Shown piece by piece: positions 9,393 through 19,057 of a stretch of DNA of 64,000 nucleotides (its first letter is position 1; every line of letters begins with the position of its first letter). Where the stretch lies: NCBI GenBank assembly GCA_014802265.1, contig JAAVCP010000071.1:1-64000 (forward strand). The letters run 5' to 3'. This stretch comes from Bacteroides sp. (GTDB lineage Bacteria; Bacteroidota; Bacteroidia; Bacteroidales; Muribaculaceae). Below the pieces are notes generated by a model. The model was not told the DNA's origin. It saw only the letters and a list, made by a program, of their open reading frames with translations, and did not search any database. The translations under genes and the position numbers were made by a program.

Positions 9393-9938
9393 TTACTTGC
9401 TTCTTAATAGGGTTTGACGTAGTTGTTCGAGTTCATTGCTTACTGATGCGTCCATCCTTACAGAATCGACATCAATCACAAATCCGCCGATAAGGTCAGG
9501 ATTGACGAATTCGGAAAATTCAATGACGGAGCCTTTGAAAGAATTCTTCACAATGGCGCGGAGCTTATCCATAAGCCCGTCATTGAGCTTTGAGGCTGTT
9601 GTGATAACTGCCCGGGAAATATGATTTTCCTTACGGTAGATATCGCGGTAGGCAAGCATCATGGCGTAAGCATAATCAGCCCTCTGATGACCAATAACCA
9701 GCTTTACAAATCTCTCGTAGCCCTCATTGAGGTCATTTCCGGCAGCGGAAATGAGCAGCTTTTCCTTGTCATCATTCTTGACAAAAGGATTTGAAAGCAC
9801 TTTCTGGAGATTCGGATTAGCCTCGAAAGCCGCAATCACCTTCTTTGAGAGGTCATAGAGCTTGGTGGTTGTTCCTTTTTCCAGAGCAAATTTGTAAAGA
9901 GCCTTGGCATATCTGTGAGGTATGAGACCGTTATCCAT
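9393..9938 (-). CDS. atpH: F1Fo ATP synthase delta subunit
   Basis: Peripheral-stalk subunit that holds the b subunits to the top of F1, 181 aa. The start HRYAKALYKFALEKG and the C-terminal block NPDLIGGFVIDVDSVRMDASV are typical of the OSCP/delta family. It sits between atpF (4-nt gap) and atpA (6-nt gap), its standard place. Confidence 0.96.
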   Translation of the reverse strand: MDNGLIPHRYAKALYKFALEKGTTTKLYDLSKKVIAAFEANPNLQKVLSNPFVKNDDKEKLLISAAGNDLNEGYERFVKLVIGHQRADYAYAMMLAYRDIYRKENHISRAVITTASKLNDGLMDKLRAIVKNSFKGSVIEFSEFVNPDLIGGFVIDVDSVRMDASVSNELEQLRQTLLRSK

Positions 9939-9942
9939 CAGA

Positions 9943-10437
9943 TCAATTTTTCTCTATTTCGTCCAACAATTTATTTACGAGCTCATTCTGAGCCTTGTCA
10001 TTCTTAAGCTGGTTACGCACCATCTTCTCAGCAATGTCAAGGGAGAATTTGCTCACCTCATTTCTGAACTGAAGTTCAGCTTCCTTGCGTGACTGTTCTA
10101 TCGACACTTTGGCAGCATCAATCATTTCTTTAGCCCTTTCAGAAGCTGCTATACGAGCTTCCTCTTCAAGCTGTGATTTCATTTTTGCTGCATCACGCAA
10201 CATTTCAGCCTGCTTTGTCTGTGCCTCTTCTATGTATTTCCGGGCTTCCTGACGCGCAGAGTCAAGCTCTGCCTTAGCCTTGCGGGCGTATTCCACCCCT
10301 TTGTCGATGGTGTCAGCACGCTCATCCATATTCTTGAGGATTACCGGCCAACCCCATTTCCACAAAATGAAGAAAAGAACGATGAAGGCGATAAACATCC
10401 AGAATATCAAGCCGAAATCGGGCGTGAATAATTCCAT
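9943..10437 (-). CDS. atpF: F1Fo ATP synthase b subunit
   Basis: Stator stalk subunit of 164 aa. One membrane helix (about 8-27, LIFWMFIAFIVLFFILWKWG) is followed by a long charged helix that dimerises (about 30-155). A single atpF gene is present, so the stalk should be a homodimer. It lies 36 nt after atpE and 4 nt before atpH. Confidence 0.96.
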   Translation of the reverse strand: MELFTPDFGLIFWMFIAFIVLFFILWKWGWPVILKNMDERADTIDKGVEYARKAKAELDSARQEARKYIEEAQTKQAEMLRDAAKMKSQLEEEARIAASERAKEMIDAAKVSIEQSRKEAELQFRNEVSKFSLDIAEKMVRNQLKNDKAQNELVNKLLDEIEKN

Positions 10438-10473
10438 TTTTTAAGAATTTAAATGGTTTTTGGTCGAAACAGA

Positions 10474-10761
<288 letters not shown>

Positions 10762-10797
10762 TTATTATTTTTTTCTGAGGATAAAGAGGTGTGAAAA

Positions 10798-12084
10798 TCA
10801 TTCTCCCTGAAGGCTTACATGCTCCACTTTCTCATGCTTCTCCTCATGATGACCGTCTTCAGTGCTCATTGAGATAAAGATAGTGGAAAGAAGAGTGAAC
10901 ACATACGCCTGAATGAAGCTTACCAGCACATCAAGTGCAAGCATGAAAATTGAGAACAGAACCGAAATCACTACGGACCCACCGGCTGCCACTGCCCCAA
11001 AGGCTGCAAAGATAAAGATAAGCAGCGTGAGGGTTATGACAATCATGTGGCCGCCCATCATGTTGGCGAAAAGACGCACACAGAGTGCCGCAGGCTTGGT
11101 CAGCGTACTGAAGATCTCGATAAACTGCATGATCGGGAGGGGGAACTTAAGGAACAAGGGCACATCGGGCCAGAAGATTTCTTTCCAGTAGTGTTTTGTC
11201 CCGTTGATATTGGTGACTATGAACACCAGCACAGCCAGCACGAGAGTCACGGCAATATTACCTGTCAGGTTAGCACCGCCCGGGAAGATCACAATCAAGC
11301 CGAGGAGGTTCATTGTCAGGATAAAGAAGAAACACGTAAGGAGGAAAGGTGCATATTTTCTTGCCTTGTCATGCAGAGACGCCTTGATCATATCGGTATA
11401 AATGAAGCTGATAAGCATCTCCATGAAACCCATGCCCTTTCTGGGAGCCTTGTAACCTTTTCTTGAATAGTATCTCACCACCGACATCACCATTGCAGTG
11501 ACGATTATAGCAGTGATGAAAAGAGCGAGGACATTCTTTGTGATGGAAATATCCCAGGGTTTATATTCACGATAATAGGTGCCATTAACTCCTACATAGC
11601 CGTCGATAACCTGCTCGTCAACGATTCCGCCATTGTTGGCAGCCATCTCAGCAGCCTGAGCCTTTACAGCAGTTTCCTCATCGGCAGACAAAGGGAATAG
11701 CTGCACGACCTTGTTTTCGTGCTTGCTGACATGGGCAAGGACAAACTGATATGTCTTGCCGTCTTTGTCAATGCTGACAATATCAGCCACATTCTCGATG
11801 TGTTCCTTGCCGGTAAGCGGATCAACCTCGGCGACGTGCTTGAGAAGACGCGATGAGGAGAAGCAGAACCATTTGCCGTCTTCGCTTCTGACGATCACCG
11901 GAAGAGGAATCCTGTAGACATGGCTGAAAGGAACCTCCCACCCATAACCGTCGCCAAGGTGGTGGAAAATTACCTCCTTGACATTTATGCCTTCCTCCTT
12001 CTGCTCAGAAGCAAAAGCATTCTGAGGGCAGACGATAAGGAGCGCAAGAACGGCTGTTATTATGGAAAATAATTGCTTTCTCAT
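10798..12084 (-). CDS. atpB: F1Fo ATP synthase a subunit with N-terminal extension
   Basis: Membrane stator subunit that carries the proton half-channels, 428 aa from the chosen start, well above the roughly 250-270 aa of E. coli-type AtpB. The essential Arg lies in CVRLFANMMGGHM. The first 26 residues look like a cleavable signal peptide (RKQLFSIITAVLALLIV then AFAS). They precede about 150 residues of extra-membrane sequence that includes HHLGDGYGWEVPF. Such extensions are familiar in Bacteroidota. The start at 12084 gives a clean signal peptide; upstream ATGs at 12096 and 12135 are in frame but would overlap or crowd atpC. Confidence 0.93.
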   Translation of the reverse strand: MRKQLFSIITAVLALLIVCPQNAFASEQKEEGINVKEVIFHHLGDGYGWEVPFSHVYRIPLPVIVRSEDGKWFCFSSSRLLKHVAEVDPLTGKEHIENVADIVSIDKDGKTYQFVLAHVSKHENKVVQLFPLSADEETAVKAQAAEMAANNGGIVDEQVIDGYVGVNGTYYREYKPWDISITKNVLALFITAIIVTAMVMSVVRYYSRKGYKAPRKGMGFMEMLISFIYTDMIKASLHDKARKYAPFLLTCFFFILTMNLLGLIVIFPGGANLTGNIAVTLVLAVLVFIVTNINGTKHYWKEIFWPDVPLFLKFPLPIMQFIEIFSTLTKPAALCVRLFANMMGGHMIVITLTLLIFIFAAFGAVAAGGSVVISVLFSIFMLALDVLVSFIQAYVFTLLSTIFISMSTEDGHHEEKHEKVEHVSLQGE

Positions 12085-12122
12085 TGTATGAAACATTTTC
12101 AGTTGTTGTCGTGTCAACCGTT

Positions 12123-12359
12123 TTAATATACACAAACCGAGACAACATTATTGTCGACGTCAACAAGACCTCCCTTAATATCGACTTCCTCTTCTTTTCC
12201 TTCAGGAGTCCGGAACACTATCTTGCCCTTGTTAAGCACAGATATGATCGACGCATGGTTTTTAAGAACAGTGAATGAACCCAGTTCTCCGGGGAGTGTA
12301 ACCGAATCAGCCTTTCCTTCAAACAGGATTTCACTCGGGGATATAATTTTAAGTGTCAT
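12123..12359 (-). CDS. atpC: F1 ATP synthase epsilon subunit, short form
   Basis: Only 78 aa, covering the N-terminal beta-sandwich (TLKIISPSEILFEGKADSV, then VLKNHASIISVL). The C-terminal two-helix domain that inhibits ATP hydrolysis in longer epsilon subunits (about 130-140 aa) is absent. The stop codon is genuine and atpB follows at once, so this is not a visible truncation artefact. It lies 46 nt after atpD. It couples the gamma shaft to the c-ring. Confidence 0.94.
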   Translation of the reverse strand: MTLKIISPSEILFEGKADSVTLPGELGSFTVLKNHASIISVLNKGKIVFRTPEGKEEEVDIKGGLVDVDNNVVSVCVY

Positions 12360-12405
12360 GTCTTGTTAATTCTCTTTGTTTGCGTTAAAAAATGTCAGGT
12401 AATTC

Positions 12406-13944
<1,539 letters not shown>

Positions 13945-13968
13945 CTAATTTATATCTCAGTGGGGAAA

Positions 13969-15045
13969 TCAGAAATGCCAGCCAAATGCCACACACACTG
14001 CCATCAATATCAGATTGAAAAGCGACAGCGGCATAAGGTATTTCCACTCAAATGAAAGCATCTGGTCAATTCTGACACGAGGGAAAGTCCATTTGAACCA
14101 TATAATAACATACGACACAAAGAATGCCTTACCCAAGAACCACACTATAGAGGGAATATAGTTCATTACATTATTGAAGCCATCCCAACCCGGAATGTGA
14201 AGAGGCATCCAGCCGCCGAGGAACATCAGGGAAGCGATTCCTGACACGATAAAAAGGTTAAGATATTCAGCGAGATAGAAGAAGCCGAAGTGGATACCGG
14301 AATACTCAGTGTGATAACCTGCCACCAACTCGTGTTCTGCCTCGGGAAGGTCGAAAGGACCACGGTTGGTCTCAGCAGTAGCAGCCACAAGATAAATAAG
14401 GAATGCTATGATTGCCGGGATATGACCACGGAAGATAAACCATGTTGAATCCTGCTCCCACACAAGCTCGTTGATGTTCATTGTGCCGGAAAGAACAATG
14501 ATAGTCATTATTGCAAGACCGAGTGAAATCTCATAGCTGATCATCTGGGCACCACTTCGCATCGCACCGATAAGGGTGTATTTATTGTTGGAAGCCCAAC
14601 CTGCAAGCAAGATACCCAATACACCTACAGAAGACACTGCAAGCACAAAGAATATGCCAATATTGTAGTTAATAATCTGCAAACCATTACCCCAGGGAAG
14701 ACACGCAAGCATCACTACGGAAGAGGTGATGACAAGATAAGGCGCAAGTTTGAAAAGGAAGCGGTCGGTATCTTTCAGGCTGATAAGCTCCTTGATAAGG
14801 ATCTTGAACATATCGGCGAAAACCTGAAGCAGACCCCACTTACCTACACGCATCGGGCCAAGACGGCACTGGAACCACGCACACAGTTTACGTTCATAAA
14901 GGATGTAGAAGAGAGCAAGCACTGTGTAAGTGAGAAGCACCAGCACTGCGATGAGCACACACTCCACGAGCACGGTTGCCCACTCGGGGAGGAATCCCAT
15001 GAGGAAATTATTGACCGCGCCGGTCCATATTCCGAAATTAAACAT
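13969..15045 (-). CDS. nuoH: NADH-quinone oxidoreductase subunit H
   Basis: Complex I membrane subunit that builds the quinone chamber and links the two arms, 358 aa with about eight or nine helices. The signature GPFDLPEAEHELVAGYHTEY carries the acidic residues of the E-channel, and ERKLCAWFQCRLGPMRVG is the other conserved loop. It lies 60 nt after nuoCD. The next gene downstream is atpD rather than nuoI, marking the 5' junction of the nested atp block. Confidence 0.97.
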   Translation of the reverse strand: MFNFGIWTGAVNNFLMGFLPEWATVLVECVLIAVLVLLTYTVLALFYILYERKLCAWFQCRLGPMRVGKWGLLQVFADMFKILIKELISLKDTDRFLFKLAPYLVITSSVVMLACLPWGNGLQIINYNIGIFFVLAVSSVGVLGILLAGWASNNKYTLIGAMRSGAQMISYEISLGLAIMTIIVLSGTMNINELVWEQDSTWFIFRGHIPAIIAFLIYLVAATAETNRGPFDLPEAEHELVAGYHTEYSGIHFGFFYLAEYLNLFIVSGIASLMFLGGWMPLHIPGWDGFNNVMNYIPSIVWFLGKAFFVSYVIIWFKWTFPRVRIDQMLSFEWKYLMPLSLFNLILMAVCVAFGWHF

Positions 15046-15105
15046 AATTATCTAATGAAGTCGTTTACAATTGATGTTTTGTTCTATCTCTATTATACCG
15101 ATAAA

Positions 15106-16737
15106 TCAGCGGTCAATGTCCGGGATCACGAAGTCAAGGGCAGCACCGATTGTGATAACGTCAGCAATCATATGGCCTTTACAAGTGAGGTCCATAACAC
15201 CTACAAGGTTGAAGCAGGGGCTCTGGAAATGCACACGATAAGGAGTCTTTGTGCCGTCGCTCTCGATATACACACCGAATGTGCCACGGCTGGCTTCCAC
15301 TTGCTGATACCAGCAACCCACAGGGAGCTTCACCACCTTAGGAACCTGGGCACGTATATCACCCTCGGGAATGCGGTCAACAAGTTGCTCAAGAATCTTA
15401 CAGCTCTGCTCAATCTCTTTCATTCTGACCATGTAGCGGGCGTAAGAGTCGCAGCCGTCGAGCAGTACCTCCTCAAAGTTAAGCTCGGGATAGATTGAGT
15501 AAGGATGCTTCTTGCGGCAGTCGCAGCTCCAGTTGGAACCACGTCCGCTCGGACCCGTAATGGCATAATTTATAGCCTCCTCTTTCGGAAGATAACCCAC
15601 ATTCTTGAGTCGGTTTTTTGCAATAAGGTTGCCGCTGAACACCTTGTGATACTCCTTAAGGCGAGCCGGCATTATGCGGATAAGCTCCTTCACATCTTTC
15701 ACGAAATCAGGATGAAGGTCAGCAATCACGCCACCGATCACATTATAGTTCATTGACATGCGGGCACCACATGTTTTCTCAAAAATGTCAAGTATCATTT
15801 CGCGCTCACGGAAACCATAGAAGAATGCCGTGGTGGCACCAAGGTCCATTGCAGTACATCCGAAAGCGAGCAGGTGGCTTGAGATACGCATAAGTTCGTC
15901 CATCATCACACGGATAACCTGTGCGCGTCTCGGCACTTCAAGCCCCATTGCCTTTTCAATACACATACACAGGCAATGGCGGTTCTGATGTGCCGACATA
16001 TAGTCCATGCGGTCAGTGAAGTGAAGAATCTGCGGATAACCGAGTCCCTCACAAAGTTTCTCAATACCTCTGTGGATATAGCCTGACACAACATCGATCT
16101 TCTTAACCACCTCACCATCGACAGAGGCGCGGAAACGCATCACACCGTGGGTGGAAGGATGCTGCGGACCGATATTCACCACATATTCACCTTCCTGGAA
16201 CACTTTGCCGGGAACTGCCTTTACTTTCCCGTCAGTACCCTCAACATATTTTATGGTGTCATCCTCATTCTTCTCATCTTCAGTCGGCACCGGATTTAAC
16301 TTCGGGTCGGCATCATAATCCTTACGGAGAGGATGACCCTTCCAGTCGTTTCTAAGGAAGAAACGACGCATGTCAGGATGATTGATAAATTTTATGCCAT
16401 AGAAATCATACACCTCACGTTCCTGAAAATTGGCAACTTTCCAAAGATCAGCAACGCTGTGGATCATAGGATTCTTACGGTCAGGGATGGGTATCTTAAA
16501 AGCAACTATCTCCCAGTTGCGTGAAGTGGAGGTAAGATAATAAATTACGCCGAAGCTATCTTTCCAATCCATTCCGATCACTGCGGAGCACACGTCAAAC
16601 TCCAGCCCCTTAGTTTCTTTAAGAGCCTTAGCCAAAGGATACCAGTCTTTCTCATCAACTGTTACCATGAGAGTCTCCCCTTCAGTAAATGTGGCAGAGG
16701 GACAAATACGGCTGATTTTTTCTTTTATATCGCTCAT
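15106..16737 (-). CDS. nuoCD: NADH-quinone oxidoreductase fused subunits C and D
   Basis: A single 543-aa chain. Residues 1-150 are NuoC (FQEREVYDFYGI, then NDWKGHPLRKDYD at about 130-142). A charged linker spans about 150-180, and from about 185 the chain is NuoD, with GPQHPSTHGVMRFR placing quinone-site His193 and His197. The fusion is known in several bacteria. Together with NuoB and NuoI it forms the connecting part of the peripheral arm. It lies 46 nt after nuoB. No nuoE, nuoF or nuoG is present in the cluster, so the electron-input module is missing here. Confidence 0.97.
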   Translation of the reverse strand: MSDIKEKISRICPSATFTEGETLMVTVDEKDWYPLAKALKETKGLEFDVCSAVIGMDWKDSFGVIYYLTSTSRNWEIVAFKIPIPDRKNPMIHSVADLWKVANFQEREVYDFYGIKFINHPDMRRFFLRNDWKGHPLRKDYDADPKLNPVPTEDEKNEDDTIKYVEGTDGKVKAVPGKVFQEGEYVVNIGPQHPSTHGVMRFRASVDGEVVKKIDVVSGYIHRGIEKLCEGLGYPQILHFTDRMDYMSAHQNRHCLCMCIEKAMGLEVPRRAQVIRVMMDELMRISSHLLAFGCTAMDLGATTAFFYGFREREMILDIFEKTCGARMSMNYNVIGGVIADLHPDFVKDVKELIRIMPARLKEYHKVFSGNLIAKNRLKNVGYLPKEEAINYAITGPSGRGSNWSCDCRKKHPYSIYPELNFEEVLLDGCDSYARYMVRMKEIEQSCKILEQLVDRIPEGDIRAQVPKVVKLPVGCWYQQVEASRGTFGVYIESDGTKTPYRVHFQSPCFNLVGVMDLTCKGHMIADVITIGAALDFVIPDIDR

Positions 16738-16783
16738 TTTGTTCTTAGTTCGAAGTTAGTCTTATGCCTTGACAAATTTAATG

Positions 16784-17395
16784 TCAGCCTATATGGCCCT
16801 TCTCTTCAGGATGTTTTGCGAAAAACTCCTCGATTTTCTCCTTGCGGTTGACACCACCGAAGAATTTCTGCACCTTAATCTTACGCTGGAGCTGCATCAG
16901 CCCATAGAAAAAGGCTTCCGGACGCGGAGGGCACCCCGGGATATAAACATCAACGGGAAGGATCTGGTCAACACCGGTCACGACGCAATATGAATTCTTG
17001 AAGGGTCCTCCGGAAACAGCGCAACCGCCGCAAGCAATCACATACTTAGGCTCGGCAAGCTGCTCATAGAGACGGATAAGCGCCGGAGCCATACGGTGAA
17101 CTATCGTGCCCTGCACCATTATATAGTCAGCCTGACGAGGAGAGTTGCGGGCAACCTCAAACCCGAAGCGCGCCATGTCGTAGCGGGCAGCGCCAAGGCA
17201 CATAAATTCAATCGCGCAGCAGCTTGTGCCGAAAGTCAAGGGCCACAATGAATTGGAGATACCCCAGTTGATAAGCTGGTCAAGCTTGCCGACCATCACA
17301 TTGGCACCACTTGCATTAAGCTCTTCTACGAGATTATCGATATACTCGTTGTCTTTGAAGTCTTCATGCTTCATGCTTTTGATTTTCACTCCCAT
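16784..17395 (-). CDS. nuoB: NADH-quinone oxidoreductase subunit B
   Basis: Carries the terminal [4Fe-4S] cluster N2 next to the quinone site. With the start at 17395 the protein has 203 aa and ligand-like Cys59, Cys60 (tandem CC in [10 protein letters not shown]), Cys125 and Cys155. The frame stays open 37 codons further up, to 17506, but that part lies entirely inside nuoA and reads like shadow sequence. The chosen ATG overlaps the last 10 nt of nuoA and has AGGAG seven bases upstream, an unusually good ribosome-binding site for this phylum. ATG at 17374 is an alternative. Confidence 0.96.
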   Translation of the reverse strand: MGVKIKSMKHEDFKDNEYIDNLVEELNASGANVMVGKLDQLINWGISNSLWPLTFGTSCCAIEFMCLGAARYDMARFGFEVARNSPRQADYIMVQGTIVHRMAPALIRLYEQLAEPKYVIACGGCAVSGGPFKNSYCVVTGVDQILPVDVYIPGCPPRPEAFFYGLMQLQRKIKVQKFFGGVNRKEKIEEFFAKHPEEKGHIG

Positions 17396-17757
17396 TTCAA
17401 TGCTCCTTTCCGCCAAGCATAAGCAAGGCCCATAATGAGAATAAACATGAAGATGCCGATGCACAGAAGACCCTGAGGACCGAGGCCGTTCATTACAACC
17501 GACCAAGGATAGAGAAACACTGTCTCAACATCGAAGATGAGGAACAGAATCGCAAAAATGTAGTATCCGACCTTGAACTGAATCATAGAATCACCACGGG
17601 TAGGAATACCACACTCATAAGGCTCAGCTTTCTTTACAGAAAACGACTTCGGAGAAATCAGCTTCGCTATCAACAAAGCAGCAAACACCAAGCCAATGCC
17701 GGTGAGGGCACCGGTCACTGCAAGGGTGTTGTTGCTTATCTCCAACAAAAGATTCAT
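17386..17757 (-). CDS. nuoA: NADH-quinone oxidoreductase subunit A
   Basis: Small complex I membrane subunit, 123 aa, three helices. The block [21 protein letters not shown] holds the conserved quinone-loop Cys (ECG), and [14 protein letters not shown] is the second NuoA signature. It is the promoter-proximal gene of the 18-gene cluster and overlaps nuoB by 10 nt. Confidence 0.96.
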   Translation of the reverse strand: MNLLLEISNNTLAVTGALTGIGLVFAALLIAKLISPKSFSVKKAEPYECGIPTRGDSMIQFKVGYYIFAILFLIFDVETVFLYPWSVVMNGLGPQGLLCIGIFMFILIMGLAYAWRKGALKWE

Positions 17758-17831
17758 ATAACCGTCTGTATATTAGTTAATTATTATTCTCAAACTCTTA
17801 TGGGCACTCTATGATGCCCCACATTTTTCTG

Positions 17832-17860
17832 CAAAGATACTTAAAAAATCTTAAAACAAA
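17832..17860 (-). promoter_or_regulatory. Promoter of the nuo/atp cluster
   Basis: On the minus strand TATCTTTG (17832-17839) matches the Bacteroidota -7 consensus TAnnTTTG. A TTTG -33-like box lies at 17857-17860 with a 17-nt spacer. Transcription would start near 17825, giving a leader of about 70 nt before nuoA. No comparable box was found at the nuoH/atpD or atpG/nuoI junctions. Confidence 0.7.
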
Positions 17861-18009
17861 AACTTTTACGCGATATTTATTGCACAAAAATTAAATTCTG
17901 AGCAATTCATTTGTAAACCAAATTGTATCAATTTGTCATTCTTAGCTCCCAGAATATCATAAATATTTGAGATGGAATTGTCATAATGTATAGCACCATT
18001 TGATTTCCT

Positions 18010-18065
18010 AATAAATAAAAGCGAAGGAATGACGTTTGCTTGCCATTCCTTCGCTTTTATTTATT
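18010..18065. terminator. Strong bidirectional terminator, 22-bp perfect stem
   Basis: Arms 18010-18031 and 18044-18065 pair perfectly around a 12-nt loop. The outer part is AT-rich (ATAAATAAAAG...CTTTTATTTAT), giving a T-run on both strands. It terminates the TonB receptor/lipoprotein unit and shields the nuo promoter. Confidence 0.9.
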
Positions 18066-18106
18066 TTTAAGATATATTCTAAGTCAGCCTGTTACTTAAA
18101 GTCACT

Positions 18107-19018
18107 TCACTGTTTTTCATCAATCTCAACTACATAGCTGCCGGAGAAAGTACCCTTGAAAGCACCTCCCATTACATCATAAGTGATCTGTGCCTTGGTC
18201 ATCGCAACATTGGTGGTGTAGAAATCAAATTTATTAAACATATATCTCTCATTTGGGGTAGTGCTTGTGCCCTCCACAACCTGGGGAACCACATTTTCTC
18301 CGTGAATTTCATAAGCCCCCCTCTTCCATGTCACGTCAAGCCCTGCAAGAATAATAGGCTTGAGCTCAGGGGCAGGCTCAGCAAACTTGGCATTATATAT
18401 AATGATGTCAGCTTTCTTCTTGGCAGCATCAATAATGACCCTGTAAAGCATCTTGTCATTTTTATATTCCTGTTGCTCGCCGGCTTCATCGTTATAATAG
18501 GTGGAAGTAGAGCCAAAGTAGGCAGCATCTTTTTGGAAAGTAGCCACACTCCAATTGCCGGCAGTGTATTGACCGATTACGTATGGATATGGGTCAGGAG
18601 TAGTATTGTAACCGGGCACAGAGATATTAGAGACATAAAACAAAGAAGTAATGTCGAAATTTCCATTTGTCAAAGGCATGTCTTTGCTATTGTCGAGATA
18701 CCCCTTAAGGTTTCTTAGACGAATAAGCACTCCCCCATCAATCGTAGTGTAGTTTTCAGTGGAGACAGTGTCAGTCTCAAAAAAATAGTCCTTATTGTCT
18801 ATTTTCAGATTTGATGTAGTTACAGACCCAGTTCTCCTAGTGAGATTCAACATAAAACTATAGTTGCCTTCAGTGGCAAATGTTTCCCCGCCATCAAGAG
18901 GTGAAATAAGATTCATCGTAGGGTATGATACCGTAGATTGAGATTCTTTCACATCGGAAGAGCAGGCTCCCAATGCCAGCATCGCGCAGGAAAATATTCC
19001 TAATGTTAGTTTCTGCAT
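18107..19018 (-). CDS. Predicted lipoprotein next to TonB-dependent receptor
   Basis: 303 aa, family not recognised. The N-terminus has a hydrophobic signal and lipobox ending LGAC at Cys19, followed by SSD, so it is probably lipid-anchored and may be exported to the surface. The rest looks beta-rich with many Thr/Ser/Tyr and no enzyme motif that I can see. It lies 39 nt downstream of the TonB-dependent receptor in the same direction and before a strong terminator. A role as a ligand-binding partner of that receptor is likely from position, as seen for other receptor/lipoprotein pairs, but the ligand is unknown. Confidence 0.8.
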   Translation of the reverse strand: MQKLTLGIFSCAMLALGACSSDVKESQSTVSYPTMNLISPLDGGETFATEGNYSFMLNLTRRTGSVTTSNLKIDNKDYFFETDTVSTENYTTIDGGVLIRLRNLKGYLDNSKDMPLTNGNFDITSLFYVSNISVPGYNTTPDPYPYVIGQYTAGNWSVATFQKDAAYFGSTSTYYNDEAGEQQEYKNDKMLYRVIIDAAKKKADIIIYNAKFAEPAPELKPIILAGLDVTWKRGAYEIHGENVVPQVVEGTSTTPNERYMFNKFDFYTTNVAMTKAQITYDVMGGAFKGTFSGSYVVEIDEKQ

Positions 19019-19057
19019 TTTAATTTACATTATAGATGGTTATTTTTTACGTCATGG

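Larger units (their letters stand above)
17758..18106. other. Intergenic leader of the nuo/atp cluster and convergent spacer
   Basis: These 349 bases hold the nuoA promoter (17832-17860), a short leader hairpin GGGCA/TGCCC at about 17801-17820 within the predicted 5' UTR, AT-rich DNA, and a very strong terminator at 18010-18065. I see no gene. Confidence 0.7.

Noticed and set aside
17396..17506. A 37-codon N-terminal extension of nuoB.
   Set aside because: It lies entirely within nuoA in another frame, and the extra residues do not resemble NuoB; the ATG at 17395 has an AGGAG at the right distance.
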